Source: Mucilaginibacter sp. UR6-1 (GTDB taxonomy: Bacteria; Bacteroidota; Bacteroidia; Sphingobacteriales; Sphingobacteriaceae). From it: a stretch of 64,000 bases of DNA. Where the stretch lies: positions 1,116,001 to 1,180,000 of the forward strand of contig NZ_JAJIWP010000001.1 of the NCBI RefSeq assembly GCF_020880975.1. The letters run 5' to 3'. The notes under the pieces were generated by a model that saw nothing but the letters and a program-made list of their open reading frames with translations, had not been told where the DNA came from and did no database searches. A program made the position numbers and the translations under genes. The stretch's first letter is position 1. Each line of letters starts with the position of its first letter. Below are positions 35,475-44,684 of this stretch, piece by piece.

Positions 35475-35867
35475 ATGGAAAAGAGAGTTATCAATCCCTG
35501 GTCCTGGCAGGAACAACTCAGCTATGTACAAGCTGTAGAAGTAAAAAATGTAGAAAGCACCCTTTACGTTTCAGGACAAGCAGCGGTACATCCCGATGGC
35601 ACATCCAGTAAGGCTGATATGCGCACGCAACTACAGTTGGCGATCCATAATTTGGAAACCGTGATTAGTGGAGCAGGTTATCAATGCAGTAATATCGTTA
35701 AACTTACGATTTACACAACTTCTTCTGAGACATTTATTCAAGATTGTTTCGACCTGTTTCAGGCTTTTGTGGCAAAGCACGGTATGCAACAAGTGACGAC
35801 ACTGATGCAAGTAGTCGCCCTAAACGATACATTGAATGTAGAACTGGAAGCAACCGCGGTAAGATAA
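35475..35867 (+). CDS. RidA/YjgF-family protein
   Basis: 130 residues from ATG 35475, preceded by the purine-rich AAAGAGAAAG; an in-frame upstream start at 35430 would run through the operator area. The fold signature is VEVKNVESTLYVSGQAAVHPDG, QLQLAIHNLETVISGAGY, and a C-terminal ATTLMQVVALNDTLNVELEATAV-type strand. No Arg at the usual deaminase position was located with certainty. RidA proteins hydrolyse reactive imines/enamines. First gene of the divergent plus-strand set. Confidence 0.82.
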   Translation: MEKRVINPWSWQEQLSYVQAVEVKNVESTLYVSGQAAVHPDGTSSKADMRTQLQLAIHNLETVISGAGYQCSNIVKLTIYTTSSETFIQDCFDLFQAFVAKHGMQQVTTLMQVVALNDTLNVELEATAVR

Positions 35868-35946
35868 TAAGGCAAGACAAAGTTTATAGTGCTTTATAAT
35901 GATTACAGATAATAGTCAGCTTTCCAATCAATACAACAGCGTAATT

Positions 35947-36489
35947 ATGGCGAAAAAAAAATTAAATACCATTTCAGGTATAGACCACATTGGGATCAAT
36001 GTTCCGGATATTGATACCGCAACCCTTTTTCTTCAGGATGCCTTCGGGGCGGAAGTATTGTATGAATCTTACAGTAAAGAAAAACAGGCGTTAGTGGTTG
36101 AGGATGCTGATGCCACTACTTTGAACATGGCACAGCGATCGGAGCTTCATTCCTGTCGAATGATTAAAATAGGCAATGGGATCAATATAGAGTTATTCGA
36201 AATTCATGTTAACGGCCAAAGGGAGCCTCTAAGATCCAGCGATCTCGGATTGCAGCATTTTGCTGTTTATACAGATGATATTTCAGTATCGCTCCAAAGC
36301 TTTACTTCTGCAGGTGGTAAAGTTCTATCTGAACCAAAGCCGCTATTGTTTCCTTTAGAGACCGGGGAAAAGAACTTCTTTTGCTATGGGATAACACCCT
36401 GGGGCAGCACTGTGGAATTTATAACCTATCCCGAAGGAATGCCTTATGAGAATCAAACGAGCCTCAGAAGATGGAAGGCAGGTCAATGA
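35947..36489 (+). CDS. VOC-family (glyoxalase-like) protein
   Basis: 180 residues from ATG 35947 (an upstream ATG at 35899 adds 16). Two beta-alpha-beta-beta-beta modules: ISGIDHIGINVPDIDTATLFLQDAFGAE and LGLQHFAVYTDDISVSLQSFTSAGG. The metal-site His/Glu pattern is present (DHIG, IELFE, LQHFAV, TVEFI). Members include lactoylglutathione lyases, dioxygenases and resistance proteins. It lies between RidA and SDR genes, consistent with small-molecule detoxification. Confidence 0.8.
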   Translation: MAKKKLNTISGIDHIGINVPDIDTATLFLQDAFGAEVLYESYSKEKQALVVEDADATTLNMAQRSELHSCRMIKIGNGINIELFEIHVNGQREPLRSSDLGLQHFAVYTDDISVSLQSFTSAGGKVLSEPKPLLFPLETGEKNFFCYGITPWGSTVEFITYPEGMPYENQTSLRRWKAGQ

Positions 36490-36523
36490 GACATTGTACT
36501 TCAATTATCTCTAAGAGCATGAC

Positions 36524-36587
36524 CTTTTGAACAAAACAAATTAGAGCTTTTGAACAAAGTTTGCCATATAATAGCTGCTTAGATTTG
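36524..36587 (+). promoter_or_regulatory. Direct-repeat activator site and promoter of the SDR gene
   Basis: CTTTTGAACAAA occurs at 36524-36535 and again at 36547-36558, 23 bases apart, close to two helical turns. A -7 box TAGATTTG (36580-36587) matches TAnnTTTG, with TTTG at 36560-36563 upstream. Tandem half-sites next to the -33 region fit an AraC-type activator; an AraC gene lies just downstream of the SDR gene. Confidence 0.55.
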
Positions 36588-36607
36588 TAATCAAATATCG
36601 ACTACAA

Positions 36608-37486
36608 ATGAAAAAATTAAATAAGGTTTTGATTACAGGTGCAGCCGGCGGTTTTGGAACAAAGATCATAGAGGCGTTACTCAAGGAGGGTTACACGGTG
36701 ACTGGCGCTCTCAGAGATGCTACCGGGAGAAACAAGGCAGCCGCTGAAGCTTTACGACAGCGTGGAGTGTTCGTGGTGGAAATTGACGTCACGGACGACG
36801 ATAGTGTTGAAGCTGGTGTAAGCAAGGCGTCAGATGAAATGGGGGGTATAGATATATTGATCAATAATGCAGGAATAGGCACTGTGGGTATTCAGGAATC
36901 ATTTACAGCGGAAGATTGGAAAAAGGTATTTGATGTCAATGTATTCGGCGTACAGCGAATGACACGCGCCGTATTACCATTTATGAAAAAACAACAGCAA
37001 GGCCTGTTGCTGTTGATCTCCAGCCTGAGCGCAAGGCTTGCGGTACCATTCCCTGGCCCATATTGCCCTTCGAAATGGGCGGCGGAAGCATTAGCTGAAA
37101 GCTATCGTACTGAAGTATCCAATATGGGTATCGAAAGCTGCATCATTGAACCAGGCGCATTTCCAACCGAATTCATAGGGTCACTTTTGCAGCCGAGTGA
37201 CAGCGAACGAACATCTGACTACGGCGTTATAAAAGATATGCCCGAAGCAATGCTCGCTTCAATAGAAAGTGTATTTGAAGCGAACCCAGAGCAAAGCTTG
37301 AACAGGATCTCTGATACCGTTATCGATCTTTTAAAGATGCCGCATGGCGATCGGCCTATACGAACTGAGGTAGACACCATGTTCATGGGCGAGCTTGTCA
37401 TACCATTGAATGAACAATTAGAAGCCGCAAATATTAAAATGTACGAGGCTTTTAAGATGTCGCACCTGATCAAGGTCAAAAAATAA
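36608..37486 (+). CDS. Short-chain dehydrogenase/reductase
   Basis: 292 residues, classical SDR. Cofactor loop VLITGAAGGFGTKI (TGxxxGxG), DVTDDDS acidic region, INNAGIGTVG (NNAG), catalytic LISSLSARLAVPFPGPYCPSKWAAE with the Ser and the Tyr-x3-Lys pair (about residues 140-160), and a post-catalytic EPGAFPTEF loop. It oxidises or reduces a small alcohol or carbonyl using NAD(P). It has its own promoter with tandem repeats and is followed by an AraC regulator, the likely control gene. Confidence 0.88.
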   Translation: MKKLNKVLITGAAGGFGTKIIEALLKEGYTVTGALRDATGRNKAAAEALRQRGVFVVEIDVTDDDSVEAGVSKASDEMGGIDILINNAGIGTVGIQESFTAEDWKKVFDVNVFGVQRMTRAVLPFMKKQQQGLLLLISSLSARLAVPFPGPYCPSKWAAEALAESYRTEVSNMGIESCIIEPGAFPTEFIGSLLQPSDSERTSDYGVIKDMPEAMLASIESVFEANPEQSLNRISDTVIDLLKMPHGDRPIRTEVDTMFMGELVIPLNEQLEAANIKMYEAFKMSHLIKVKK

Positions 37487-37542
37487 GCGTGATGAAATGA
37501 CGGGCTGTAGCCGGTCATTATTGGAACCTGGCGTAAAAAACT

Positions 37543-38355
37543 ATGGAAAAGAGATTAAAAGACCCATCGGCTGAGGTGGTCATAACCTGTCTCGAAGATA
37601 GATTATTAAAGAACGAAGTGATGTTGAACTATCATTGCTTCGTTCGCATATTATCCGGTGGATTAAAGGTTGTTTTGGCTGATAATAGTATGACTTTTGG
37701 CCCTGGCGACACGATATTGTTCCCAAGACGCCAGTTATCTACCATCATTCAATATCCAATGAACGAGCTGCCGTATAAGTGTTTGTTAATTATCCTGAAG
37801 GATGATCGTATTAAGGATTATTACTCTCGTCATAAGGTTGATAAAAATGCTGTACATTCCGTATCTGTGCATTATTTTGAGCAACATCCGCTACTGGAAA
37901 GTTTCTTCAATTCATTACTGCCATACTTTGATATGCAGGGTAAACTACCGGAAAGTTTGTTAGGTCTAAAGATCGACGAGGCAATAACTATTTTAAGGAT
38001 CCTTGACAAGGATGCAGATGCATTATTAGGGAATCTATCAGAACCGGATAAGATCGATCTTGCCGGATTTATGGAACAGAATTATATCTTTAACATGCCA
38101 ATCGCCAAATTCAGCTATTTAACAGGAAGGAGTTTGCCCACATTTAAACGTGATTTCAAAAAACTGTATGGAATGCCGCCTCAACGGTGGCTCACAGAAA
38201 AACGGTTGAAGTTAGCGCATTACTTACTTGCCGAAAAGCAAAAGAAACCTGTTGAGGTTTTCCGGGAAGCAGGATTTGAGAACCTATCGCATTTTTCTTA
38301 TGCATTCAAAAGAAGGTATGGATATGCCCCTACAGAATTTCGATCCGTAATCTGA
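37543..38355 (+). CDS. AraC-family transcriptional regulator
   Basis: 270 residues. The N-terminal half is a cupin-like sensing domain (VRILSGGLKVVLADNSMTFGPGDTILFPRRQL). The C-terminal 100 residues hold two helix-turn-helices: IAKFSYLTGRSLPTFKRDFKKLYGMPPQRWL and PVEVFREAGFENLSHFSYAFKRRYGYAPTEFR. It lies 57 bases after the SDR gene, on the same strand. The tandem repeat upstream of the SDR gene is its probable target. Confidence 0.88.
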   Translation: MEKRLKDPSAEVVITCLEDRLLKNEVMLNYHCFVRILSGGLKVVLADNSMTFGPGDTILFPRRQLSTIIQYPMNELPYKCLLIILKDDRIKDYYSRHKVDKNAVHSVSVHYFEQHPLLESFFNSLLPYFDMQGKLPESLLGLKIDEAITILRILDKDADALLGNLSEPDKIDLAGFMEQNYIFNMPIAKFSYLTGRSLPTFKRDFKKLYGMPPQRWLTEKRLKLAHYLLAEKQKKPVEVFREAGFENLSHFSYAFKRRYGYAPTEFRSVI

Positions 38356-38449
38356 ATTTGGTCAGTGTCTATTCAAGGTTTTATCGCCTACGCTTTTTAG
38401 ACGACCGGTGGTCCGCCCAAGAGTGTAGACTATGCGTTGCAGCCTGATT

Positions 38450-39502
38450 TCAGAATGAAATGGCCGGAATGGATAGAATCTCCCAGGATAGAAAATTGCG
38501 TCGTTTCATATCTTTATTTTTAGCTGGATTTTTCTGTTTTTTTAGTTGCTTTAGTTTGCCGGCAAAGCGTTTATCCGTCAGCGCTTCTATAAAACTGACC
38601 AGGTCGGTTTTCTCCTGTTCCGTTAAATTCATGGGTCTGGCAATCAGCGTATCGCGGCCGATGTCATGCGGAACAACCTTATCCGGATCATTATAATAGC
38701 CGATCACCTCTCTGAGCGTTTTGAACATGCCGTTGTGCATGTACGGCGGGGTGATCGCGACATTACGTAAGGCTCCGATCTTGAATTGGCCAAGGTCATT
38801 TGGTCGTTTTGTAATAGCAGCGCGGCCGCTATCCCTGAGTGCTATTCCGTCATATAAGCCAATCGAGCGGAACTCGGTATTGTTAAAATCGGCGCCGAAA
38901 TGACATTTCACACAATTGGCCTTGGTGCCGTTGAATAAAGCATAGCCGCGTTTGGCAGAAGCACTAACCGCGCTTTCATTATGGTTCAGCAGCCAGTCGT
39001 CCAGCGGAGCATCGCTGGTTTCCAGCGTGCGTTCAAATTCCGCGAGAGCTTTGGCCAGGTTGCGCTGATTAGGCGCTTCTTGAAAAATGGCCTGGAATAA
39101 CTTCCTATAGGTCTTGTTATTATTCGGCCTCCATATAGCTGTCCTGACCGGGAGATCCATTTCGATCGGGTTTTCAATAGGAATCAAAGCCTGCTGCTCG
39201 AGTGAGTTTGCCCTGCCATCCCAAAAGAAAGCCACCTGCAGTTTCATATTCATGGCCGAGGGTGTATTGCGTACGCCTTTTTGGTTACGCACACCGAGAC
39301 TCACCGCTGAGGTATCTGCAAAAGCGAACTCCTCCTTATGGCAGGAAGCGCAGCTGATCTTTTGGGTCTTGGATAATATGGGGTCAAAGAAAAGCTTGCG
39401 GCCTAATTCAGCCGGCGTATTTAGTTCGCTATCCGTAAATGCACTTTGTGATACTACCAATACCAGGCCGGTTAATATTAAGATGAGATACAGCTTCTTC
39501 AT
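38450..39502 (-). CDS. Di-haem cytochrome c peroxidase with odd C-terminal tail
   Basis: 350 residues. Signal peptide (LYLILILTGLVLVVSQSAF), then two haem c motifs: CASCHKEEFAF (about residue 52) and CVKCHFGADFNN (about 196), the MauG/CcpA di-haem family pattern, plus TPPYMHNGMFKTLREVIGYYN near 250. It reduces H2O2 in the periplasm. After the family domain ends, about residue 325, the frame reads NKD then MKRRNFLSWEILSIPAISF, which is a typical Tat signal start of another protein. This suggests that the stop region fused with a truncated downstream gene. The next gene upstream on this strand is an exported protein, 28 bases away. Confidence 0.82.
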   Translation of the reverse strand: MKKLYLILILTGLVLVVSQSAFTDSELNTPAELGRKLFFDPILSKTQKISCASCHKEEFAFADTSAVSLGVRNQKGVRNTPSAMNMKLQVAFFWDGRANSLEQQALIPIENPIEMDLPVRTAIWRPNNNKTYRKLFQAIFQEAPNQRNLAKALAEFERTLETSDAPLDDWLLNHNESAVSASAKRGYALFNGTKANCVKCHFGADFNNTEFRSIGLYDGIALRDSGRAAITKRPNDLGQFKIGALRNVAITPPYMHNGMFKTLREVIGYYNDPDKVVPHDIGRDTLIARPMNLTEQEKTDLVSFIEALTDKRFAGKLKQLKKQKNPAKNKDMKRRNFLSWEILSIPAISF

Positions 39503-39529
39503 ATCTTTTGATTTTCCAGGCTCGTTGTA

Positions 39530-39907
39530 TTATTTTAATTTTCTGAACAGGAAATTATCGGTGCCTTCCCGGCGGCCCTGGCAGGTATCCCGGATCACAT
39601 GGAATTTTAGAGAGTCCTGTCCGAAGAATTGCACTTGATAAATACCTGTGTAACCTGTACCACAGGTGCTGTCATCGATATATAGCGTGTCGTGCTTCAG
39701 TTGATATTTACCGGTGACAAAAGCCTTCTTATTGATAAACCCGCTGTAAGTACCGTCGGATTTGAAATTGCCGATCAGTGACGTTTTAGAACCCTGGAAT
39801 ATGCGGATGTTCTCCCAGCGGCCGACCAGCGGGTTAGGCCCATCTTTTAGTTTAAAAGCGGATAATACGACAAGGGCCAGCAGGCAGGACAAAATGATCT
39901 TTTTCAT
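39530..39907 (-). CDS. Small exported lipocalin-like protein
   Basis: 125 residues from ATG 39905-39907, chosen because a strong AGGGAGGAA ribosome site precedes it; a longer GTG start would overlap that site. Signal peptide KKIILSCLLALVVLSAF. The mature part (LVGRWENIRIFQGSKTSLIGNFKSDGTYSGFINKKA...) has a strand pattern like the small lipocalin-like (DUF4488-type) periplasmic proteins; ligand unknown. A TATTTTTG -7 box lies on this strand near 39972, with a TTG about 21 bases before it. Likely cotranscribed with the cytochrome c peroxidase gene. Confidence 0.65.
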   Translation of the reverse strand: MKKIILSCLLALVVLSAFKLKDGPNPLVGRWENIRIFQGSKTSLIGNFKSDGTYSGFINKKAFVTGKYQLKHDTLYIDDSTCGTGYTGIYQVQFFGQDSLKFHVIRDTCQGRREGTDNFLFRKLK

Positions 39908-40087
39908 AAATTCCTCCCTAAAATTGTCCACTCAAATTTTTTCTGCTTTGAGTAACAAGATAGTAACAAAAATAAGAAATACATCGCTAATTATCCAAGA
40001 ATTTGGACAAGTAAAATTAACATAAATTATTAACAATGAGCTGTTTAATTGCCGTTAGTTGTCGTTAGTTTTGGTTGTTTGACAGGG

Positions 40088-41449
40088 TCACTTGCCGATA
40101 CAAAACTTACTAAATATATTATCCAACAGGTCGTCGGTTGTAACGGTGCCGGTGATCTCGCCTAAGTAGTGCAGGGCTTGTTTTATGTCCATAGCTAAAA
40201 AGTCGGAAGTAATATAACCGTCGATACCGTTCAGCACGCGGTTCAGGGCGTCTTCGGTTTTTTGGAGCGCTTCGAGGTGACGGATATTAGTTACCAGGGT
40301 TTCGTTGCCGGTAAGTTGTTCTTTTATGGCTGCATGATATACTTTGTCCTTCAGCTCATCAATATGCTGCTTTTGCTGTGCCGATACCTGGATTACTTCC
40401 GCGGGCAGGGTGTTGAACTGCTCTTCATTTAGCAAATCTATCTTGTTGGCTACCAACAACAAATTCATCCCCGGGCGTTGCAGCTTTTCAATATCTACAG
40501 TAAGTTCATCGGCGGTTATATGGGCAGCATCATAAACGTAAATGATCAGGGCTGATTGATTAATCTTCTCCATTGTACGCGCCACCCCTATCTGCTCAAT
40601 GGCATCCGTAGCTTCGCGTATGCCAGCGGTATCTATCAGCCTGAAATTAATCCCCCTTATGTTCAGCACCTCCTCTATGGTGTCGCGCGTAGTGCCGGCA
40701 ATATGGCTTACAATGGCACGTTCCTCGTTCAGCAAGGCATTTAAAAGGGTTGATTTACCGGCATTTGGTCGCCCTGCAATAACGGTGTTCACCCCTTGTT
40801 TTATGGCATTACCCAGTTCAAATGAACGAATAAGCCCGCCAATCACTTTCATGATATCAACCACCAGTTGTTTTAGCTGGTCGCGGTTGGCAAATTCTAC
40901 ATCCTCTTCCGAAAAATCAAGTTCCAGTTCAACCAATGATGCAAACTGCACTAACTGTTCGCGCAGGTTAGTTAGCTGGTTGCTGAAACCGCCACGCAAT
41001 TGCTGCAATGCCACTTGTTGTGATGCTTTTGAATTAGCGGCTATCAAATCGGCAACGGCTTCGGCTTGCGAAAGGTCGAGCTGACCATTCAAAAAAGCCC
41101 TCAGGGTAAACTCGCCCGGTTTGGCGGCTCTGGCCCCTTTTTTTATCAGCAACCGAATGATACTTTCTAAAATATAGGTCGATCCATGGCACGATATCTC
41201 CACTACATTTTCGCGCGTGTATGAGCGCGGCGTTACGAATAATGACATTAGCACCTCATCCAGCAGTACATCGCCATCGGCCACATGGCCAAAATGTATA
41301 GTGTGTGATGCCTGTTTGGTCAAATCCTTGCCTTTAAACACGCTATTGGCAATGCTAATAGCTTCGGGACCTGAAAGGCGGATAACGCCGATGGCACCAA
41401 CGCCATTGGGTGTGGCAAGTGCAACAATGGTATCTTCGTGTAGTATCAT
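40088..41449 (-). CDS. mnmE: tRNA modification GTPase MnmE
   Basis: 453 residues from ATG 41447-41449 (the annotated longer frame adds 14 non-family residues). N-terminal tetrahydrofolate-binding domain (TIVALATPNGVGAIGVIRLSG), central helical domain, inserted G domain with GRPNAGKSTLLNALL, the DTAGIR switch, and NKID, and the C-terminal CIGK, whose Cys is essential in the family. With MnmG it installs the cmnm5 group on the wobble uridine of tRNAs. It is a conserved core gene and marks the edge of chromosomal backbone after the accessory-looking region. It diverges from the nucleoid-associated gene. Confidence 0.95.
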   Translation of the reverse strand: MILHEDTIVALATPNGVGAIGVIRLSGPEAISIANSVFKGKDLTKQASHTIHFGHVADGDVLLDEVLMSLFVTPRSYTRENVVEISCHGSTYILESIIRLLIKKGARAAKPGEFTLRAFLNGQLDLSQAEAVADLIAANSKASQQVALQQLRGGFSNQLTNLREQLVQFASLVELELDFSEEDVEFANRDQLKQLVVDIMKVIGGLIRSFELGNAIKQGVNTVIAGRPNAGKSTLLNALLNEERAIVSHIAGTTRDTIEEVLNIRGINFRLIDTAGIREATDAIEQIGVARTMEKINQSALIIYVYDAAHITADELTVDIEKLQRPGMNLLLVANKIDLLNEEQFNTLPAEVIQVSAQQKQHIDELKDKVYHAAIKEQLTGNETLVTNIRHLEALQKTEDALNRVLNGIDGYITSDFLAMDIKQALHYLGEITGTVTTDDLLDNIFSKFCIGK

Positions 41450-41544
41450 ACGTTGCGGCAAAGGTCGGCATAAATCGGCAACTTTCAACAATGAAGCATC
41501 AGGCGCATGTCATCCCGAAAAAAACCTCATCTTTGCCCTGCATT

Positions 41545-42600
41545 ATGATAACCTCTTTCGAAGCTTTTTTAGATACCCTCTCCGTTCACCATGTTGGCAA
41601 CCAGGCACAGGATGAAATGTATTCCCTGTCCGACGAGCCGCTTGACCTGAAGGACGAAATGATCCCCCGCCTGCTGATGCAGTATTTTTTAACCCCGTTT
41701 GAGAAAACAAACGAGGTATACCACCTGATGCATCATAGCGACATTAACCTGAACGAAATATACAGTTTTGCCACGCAAATTTTTGAGGATAACGAGCGTT
41801 TCCATGAGCTATCGCAGCAGATAGCCAAACACCTCTACAGCGTATCCAATCACCCCAAAATAAAACCGGGCGAGGTGTATATCGGCTTGTTTAACCAGGT
41901 TCAAATAGAGGGCGAACTGCTGGATGCCATTGGTATATTCAAATCAGAAACCAAGGAAACCTACCTTAAAGTATACCCCGACAAAGGCGGCTACAAAATG
42001 GACTACGAAGAAAACGGCATCAATATTAATAAGCTGGATAAAGGCTGCCTGATCTTCAATACAGCGAAAGAGGAAGGTTATAAGGTTGTTGTGATCGATA
42101 AAACCGGCAACAGCCAGGAAGCCGCCGTTTATTGGAAAGACGATTTTTTGCAGCTAAAAATCCGTAACGACAACTTCAATCAAACCGCCAACACGCTCAG
42201 CATCTATAAAAACTTTGTTACCCAAAAGCTTGATGATGATTTTGAGATGAGCAAGGCCGACAAAATAGACCTGCTTAACCGCAGCATGAAGTATTTTAAG
42301 GAGAAGGAAACCTTTGATATGGACGAGTTTGCAGGCGAGGTGATCGGTAATGAGCAAGCCATCGAATCATTCAAAAACTATAAACAACAATACGAGGAAG
42401 AGTTTGAAACCCCGATTGCCAACAGCTTTGAAATTTCAACCAACGCGGTAAAAAAACAAGCGAGGGTGTACAAAAGCGTATTAAAGCTCGACCGCAACTT
42501 CCATATTTATATTCATGGCGATAAGGAGCTGATAGAAAAGGGTTTTGATGATGATAAAGCCATGAATTATTATAAAGTTTATTTTAAGGAAGAACAGTAG
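41545..42600 (+). CDS. Nucleoid-associated protein (NA37/NdpA-like)
   Basis: 351 residues from ATG 41545, the first start that gives the family N-terminus (ITSFEAFLDTLSVHHVGNQAQDE). The body has IFEDNERFHELSQQIAKHLY, KPGEVYIGLFNQVQIEGELLDAIGIFKSE and YFKEKETFDMDEFAGEVIGN, the pattern of the 37-kDa nucleoid-associated protein family. It binds DNA and is a generic chromosome protein. The frame is open upstream but the extra residues overlap the mnmE promoter region. Confidence 0.85.
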   Translation: MITSFEAFLDTLSVHHVGNQAQDEMYSLSDEPLDLKDEMIPRLLMQYFLTPFEKTNEVYHLMHHSDINLNEIYSFATQIFEDNERFHELSQQIAKHLYSVSNHPKIKPGEVYIGLFNQVQIEGELLDAIGIFKSETKETYLKVYPDKGGYKMDYEENGININKLDKGCLIFNTAKEEGYKVVVIDKTGNSQEAAVYWKDDFLQLKIRNDNFNQTANTLSIYKNFVTQKLDDDFEMSKADKIDLLNRSMKYFKEKETFDMDEFAGEVIGNEQAIESFKNYKQQYEEEFETPIANSFEISTNAVKKQARVYKSVLKLDRNFHIYIHGDKELIEKGFDDDKAMNYYKVYFKEEQ

Positions 42601-42613
42601 TCAACTTTATCGA

Positions 42614-43714
42614 TCAGCTTAACTCAATGCTTAACTGAGCAGTAAATAGCAAACCGTTGTTTACAATACGCAGGTCATGTTTTTCGGGGTAAAGTATAGT
42701 AAGTCGCCGCCGCAGATTTTTAAGGCCGATGCCGCTGCTTTCAGGCTTAGTTGCTGATTGTATAAAGCTGTTGATCACAGTAAAATATAAAACGTTATTA
42801 TCCGGATCAACCCTTAAACGTATCAATATGCTGGCATTTTCGTTGTCGTCAGTACCATGTTTAAAAGCGTTTTCAACAAGGGCTATCAGCAACATGGGGT
42901 CAATCATCCGGTCGCCGTAATTATCATTCAATTCGGTAGCTATTGAAACCTCATCGCCAAAACGCAGCATTTGCAGGTCGATGTAGCTTTTAAGATATTC
43001 AACCTCTTTAACCAAAAGCACCTTATTATCATCACTCTCATAAAGCATATAACGCATCAGTTGCGACAGGTTGATAATGGCCGGCTCCATTTGTTCAGAC
43101 CGTTTGCGGGCCAGCGATGTAAGGTTATTAAGTATGTTGAACAAAAAATGCGGGTTGATCTGCGATCGTAACAGGCTTAATTCGGTACGTAAGTGCACCG
43201 TTTCACGCTCTTTAACAGCCTGCTGCCGTTTAGCATCATCAAGCAAAACAAGATAACAAAAGCTGCACAGCACCGCAATAAATGGTGATACTATGGGTAT
43301 AAATGCCCCCGGGCCGCCGCCCCTTGGGCCAAAATGTTGCTGCCGGGGCATATTAGGGTCTGGCAGGCGTTGCGCACCGTTCTGCATATGCCGCATCATA
43401 CCATTATCCGGCCCTGGCGGCTCGCTGCGTATAAAGTACCAGCATAACCAGTAAGCCGCCAGCAGCACCACAAGTGCCAACACATATATAAACCAGCCCT
43501 TACGCTGCAATAAGGGATATACGCCATAAGTGTGCAGGTAAAAAACCACAAGCAACAGGCTGTTAAGGATGAGTATATGCTTTATAAAATGATAGCGTAT
43601 ATCTTCCGGAACATTTGATGGCGAGGTAGCCAGCGGCAATGCCAGCAACAACACCCACACCAGCAAAGGCAGCACTTTATATATGCCGGGTTTTAACGTA
43701 ATATTATTAGCCAT
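42614..43714 (-). CDS. LytS-type membrane histidine kinase
   Basis: About 366 residues from ATG 43712-43714 (an upstream ATG adds 13). Four membrane helices in the first 110 residues, a cytoplasmic linker, then the His_kinase domain: LRSQINPHFLFNILNNLTSLARK with the phospho-His, and a HATPase with LLIALVENAFKHG and GIGLKNLRRRL. These 5TM/4TM kinases pair with LytTR regulators; the divergent regulator gene at 43869 is the evident partner. Between the membrane part and the kinase lies a Gly/Pro/Gln-rich loop (MPRQQHFGPRGGG). Confidence 0.88.
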   Translation of the reverse strand: MANNITLKPGIYKVLPLLVWVLLLALPLATSPSNVPEDIRYHFIKHILILNSLLLVVFYLHTYGVYPLLQRKGWFIYVLALVVLLAAYWLCWYFIRSEPPGPDNGMMRHMQNGAQRLPDPNMPRQQHFGPRGGGPGAFIPIVSPFIAVLCSFCYLVLLDDAKRQQAVKERETVHLRTELSLLRSQINPHFLFNILNNLTSLARKRSEQMEPAIINLSQLMRYMLYESDDNKVLLVKEVEYLKSYIDLQMLRFGDEVSIATELNDNYGDRMIDPMLLIALVENAFKHGTDDNENASILIRLRVDPDNNVLYFTVINSFIQSATKPESSGIGLKNLRRRLTILYPEKHDLRIVNNGLLFTAQLSIELS

Positions 43715-43868
43715 GATCCAAATAAACCGATAATGAATTGCAGATGCTAACATACTCGACCAAAGGCAGCATTGTAGCGACGAACACGTTAAATAATGTT
43801 AAAACATCTGCTTATGTGCGCCAAACACATTTACTTTGATGCAACACTGAACTATTAACTATTGAGGT

Positions 43869-44579
43869 ATGCGTTGTATAATTGTTGATGATGAGCCACT
43901 GGCGCTTGAACTGCTTGAGGATAATATAAAATATTTTGATGGCCTGCAGTTAGTGGCAAGCTGCCGATCGGCAGCGCAAGCCATGCAGGTAATGCACGAG
44001 CAGCAAATAGACCTTATTTTTTGCGATATACAAATGCCCGGCATTACCGGCCTGCAACTGGTAAAAAGCATGGTGCAAAAGCCTTTGGTAATATTTATTA
44101 CCGCCTACAACCAATTTGCTGTTGATGGCTTTGAGCTTGATGTGGTTGACTATCTGCTAAAGCCCGTTCCATTAGAACGCTTTTTAAAGGCATGCAGCAA
44201 AGCCCAGGTCATTTTTGACCAGCAACGGCGCCTGGCAAATGATATTGCAGGCAAAAACCGCGACTACCTTTTTGTATATGCCGATTACAACCTGGTGCGT
44301 TTAAGCCATCACGAGATAACCTATATTGAAGGATTAAAGGATTATGTAAAACTATACCGTGAAGGACAGCCTAAACCTCTCCTGTCCCGTATGACCATTA
44401 AGGCGCTGGAAGAGCAATTACCTACTGATCAGTTTTACCGCACGCACAAGTCATTTATCATTAACCTTGATCATGTGCAATCTATACGTAAAGGGCGCAT
44501 TAAGATAGGCACTGCCGAAGTTCCTTATAGCGACAATTATCGCGATGTTATTGGCAGAATGACAGGAAAAGCCGTTTAA
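43869..44579 (+). CDS. LytTR response regulator
   Basis: 236 residues. Receiver domain (IIVDDEPLALELLEDNIKYFDGLQL, phospho-Asp in LIFCDIQMPG, KPVPLERF), then a LytTR DNA-binding domain (DYLFVYADYNLVRLSHHEITYIEGLKDYVKLY, LPTDQFYRTHKSFIINLDHV). It pairs with the divergent LytS kinase, and the TonB receptor operon starts 105 bases downstream, so it may control that operon. Confidence 0.9.
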   Translation: MRCIIVDDEPLALELLEDNIKYFDGLQLVASCRSAAQAMQVMHEQQIDLIFCDIQMPGITGLQLVKSMVQKPLVIFITAYNQFAVDGFELDVVDYLLKPVPLERFLKACSKAQVIFDQQRRLANDIAGKNRDYLFVYADYNLVRLSHHEITYIEGLKDYVKLYREGQPKPLLSRMTIKALEEQLPTDQFYRTHKSFIINLDHVQSIRKGRIKIGTAEVPYSDNYRDVIGRMTGKAV

Positions 44580-44684
44580 ACTGCGGCACAAGGGGCGTTT
44601 TCGTCTACAAATAAAGCTGCCTTATCTCATTTATTTTATAGTAGTACCGCTTAACCGCAACTTAGGGCATACCCTGTTAAGTTG

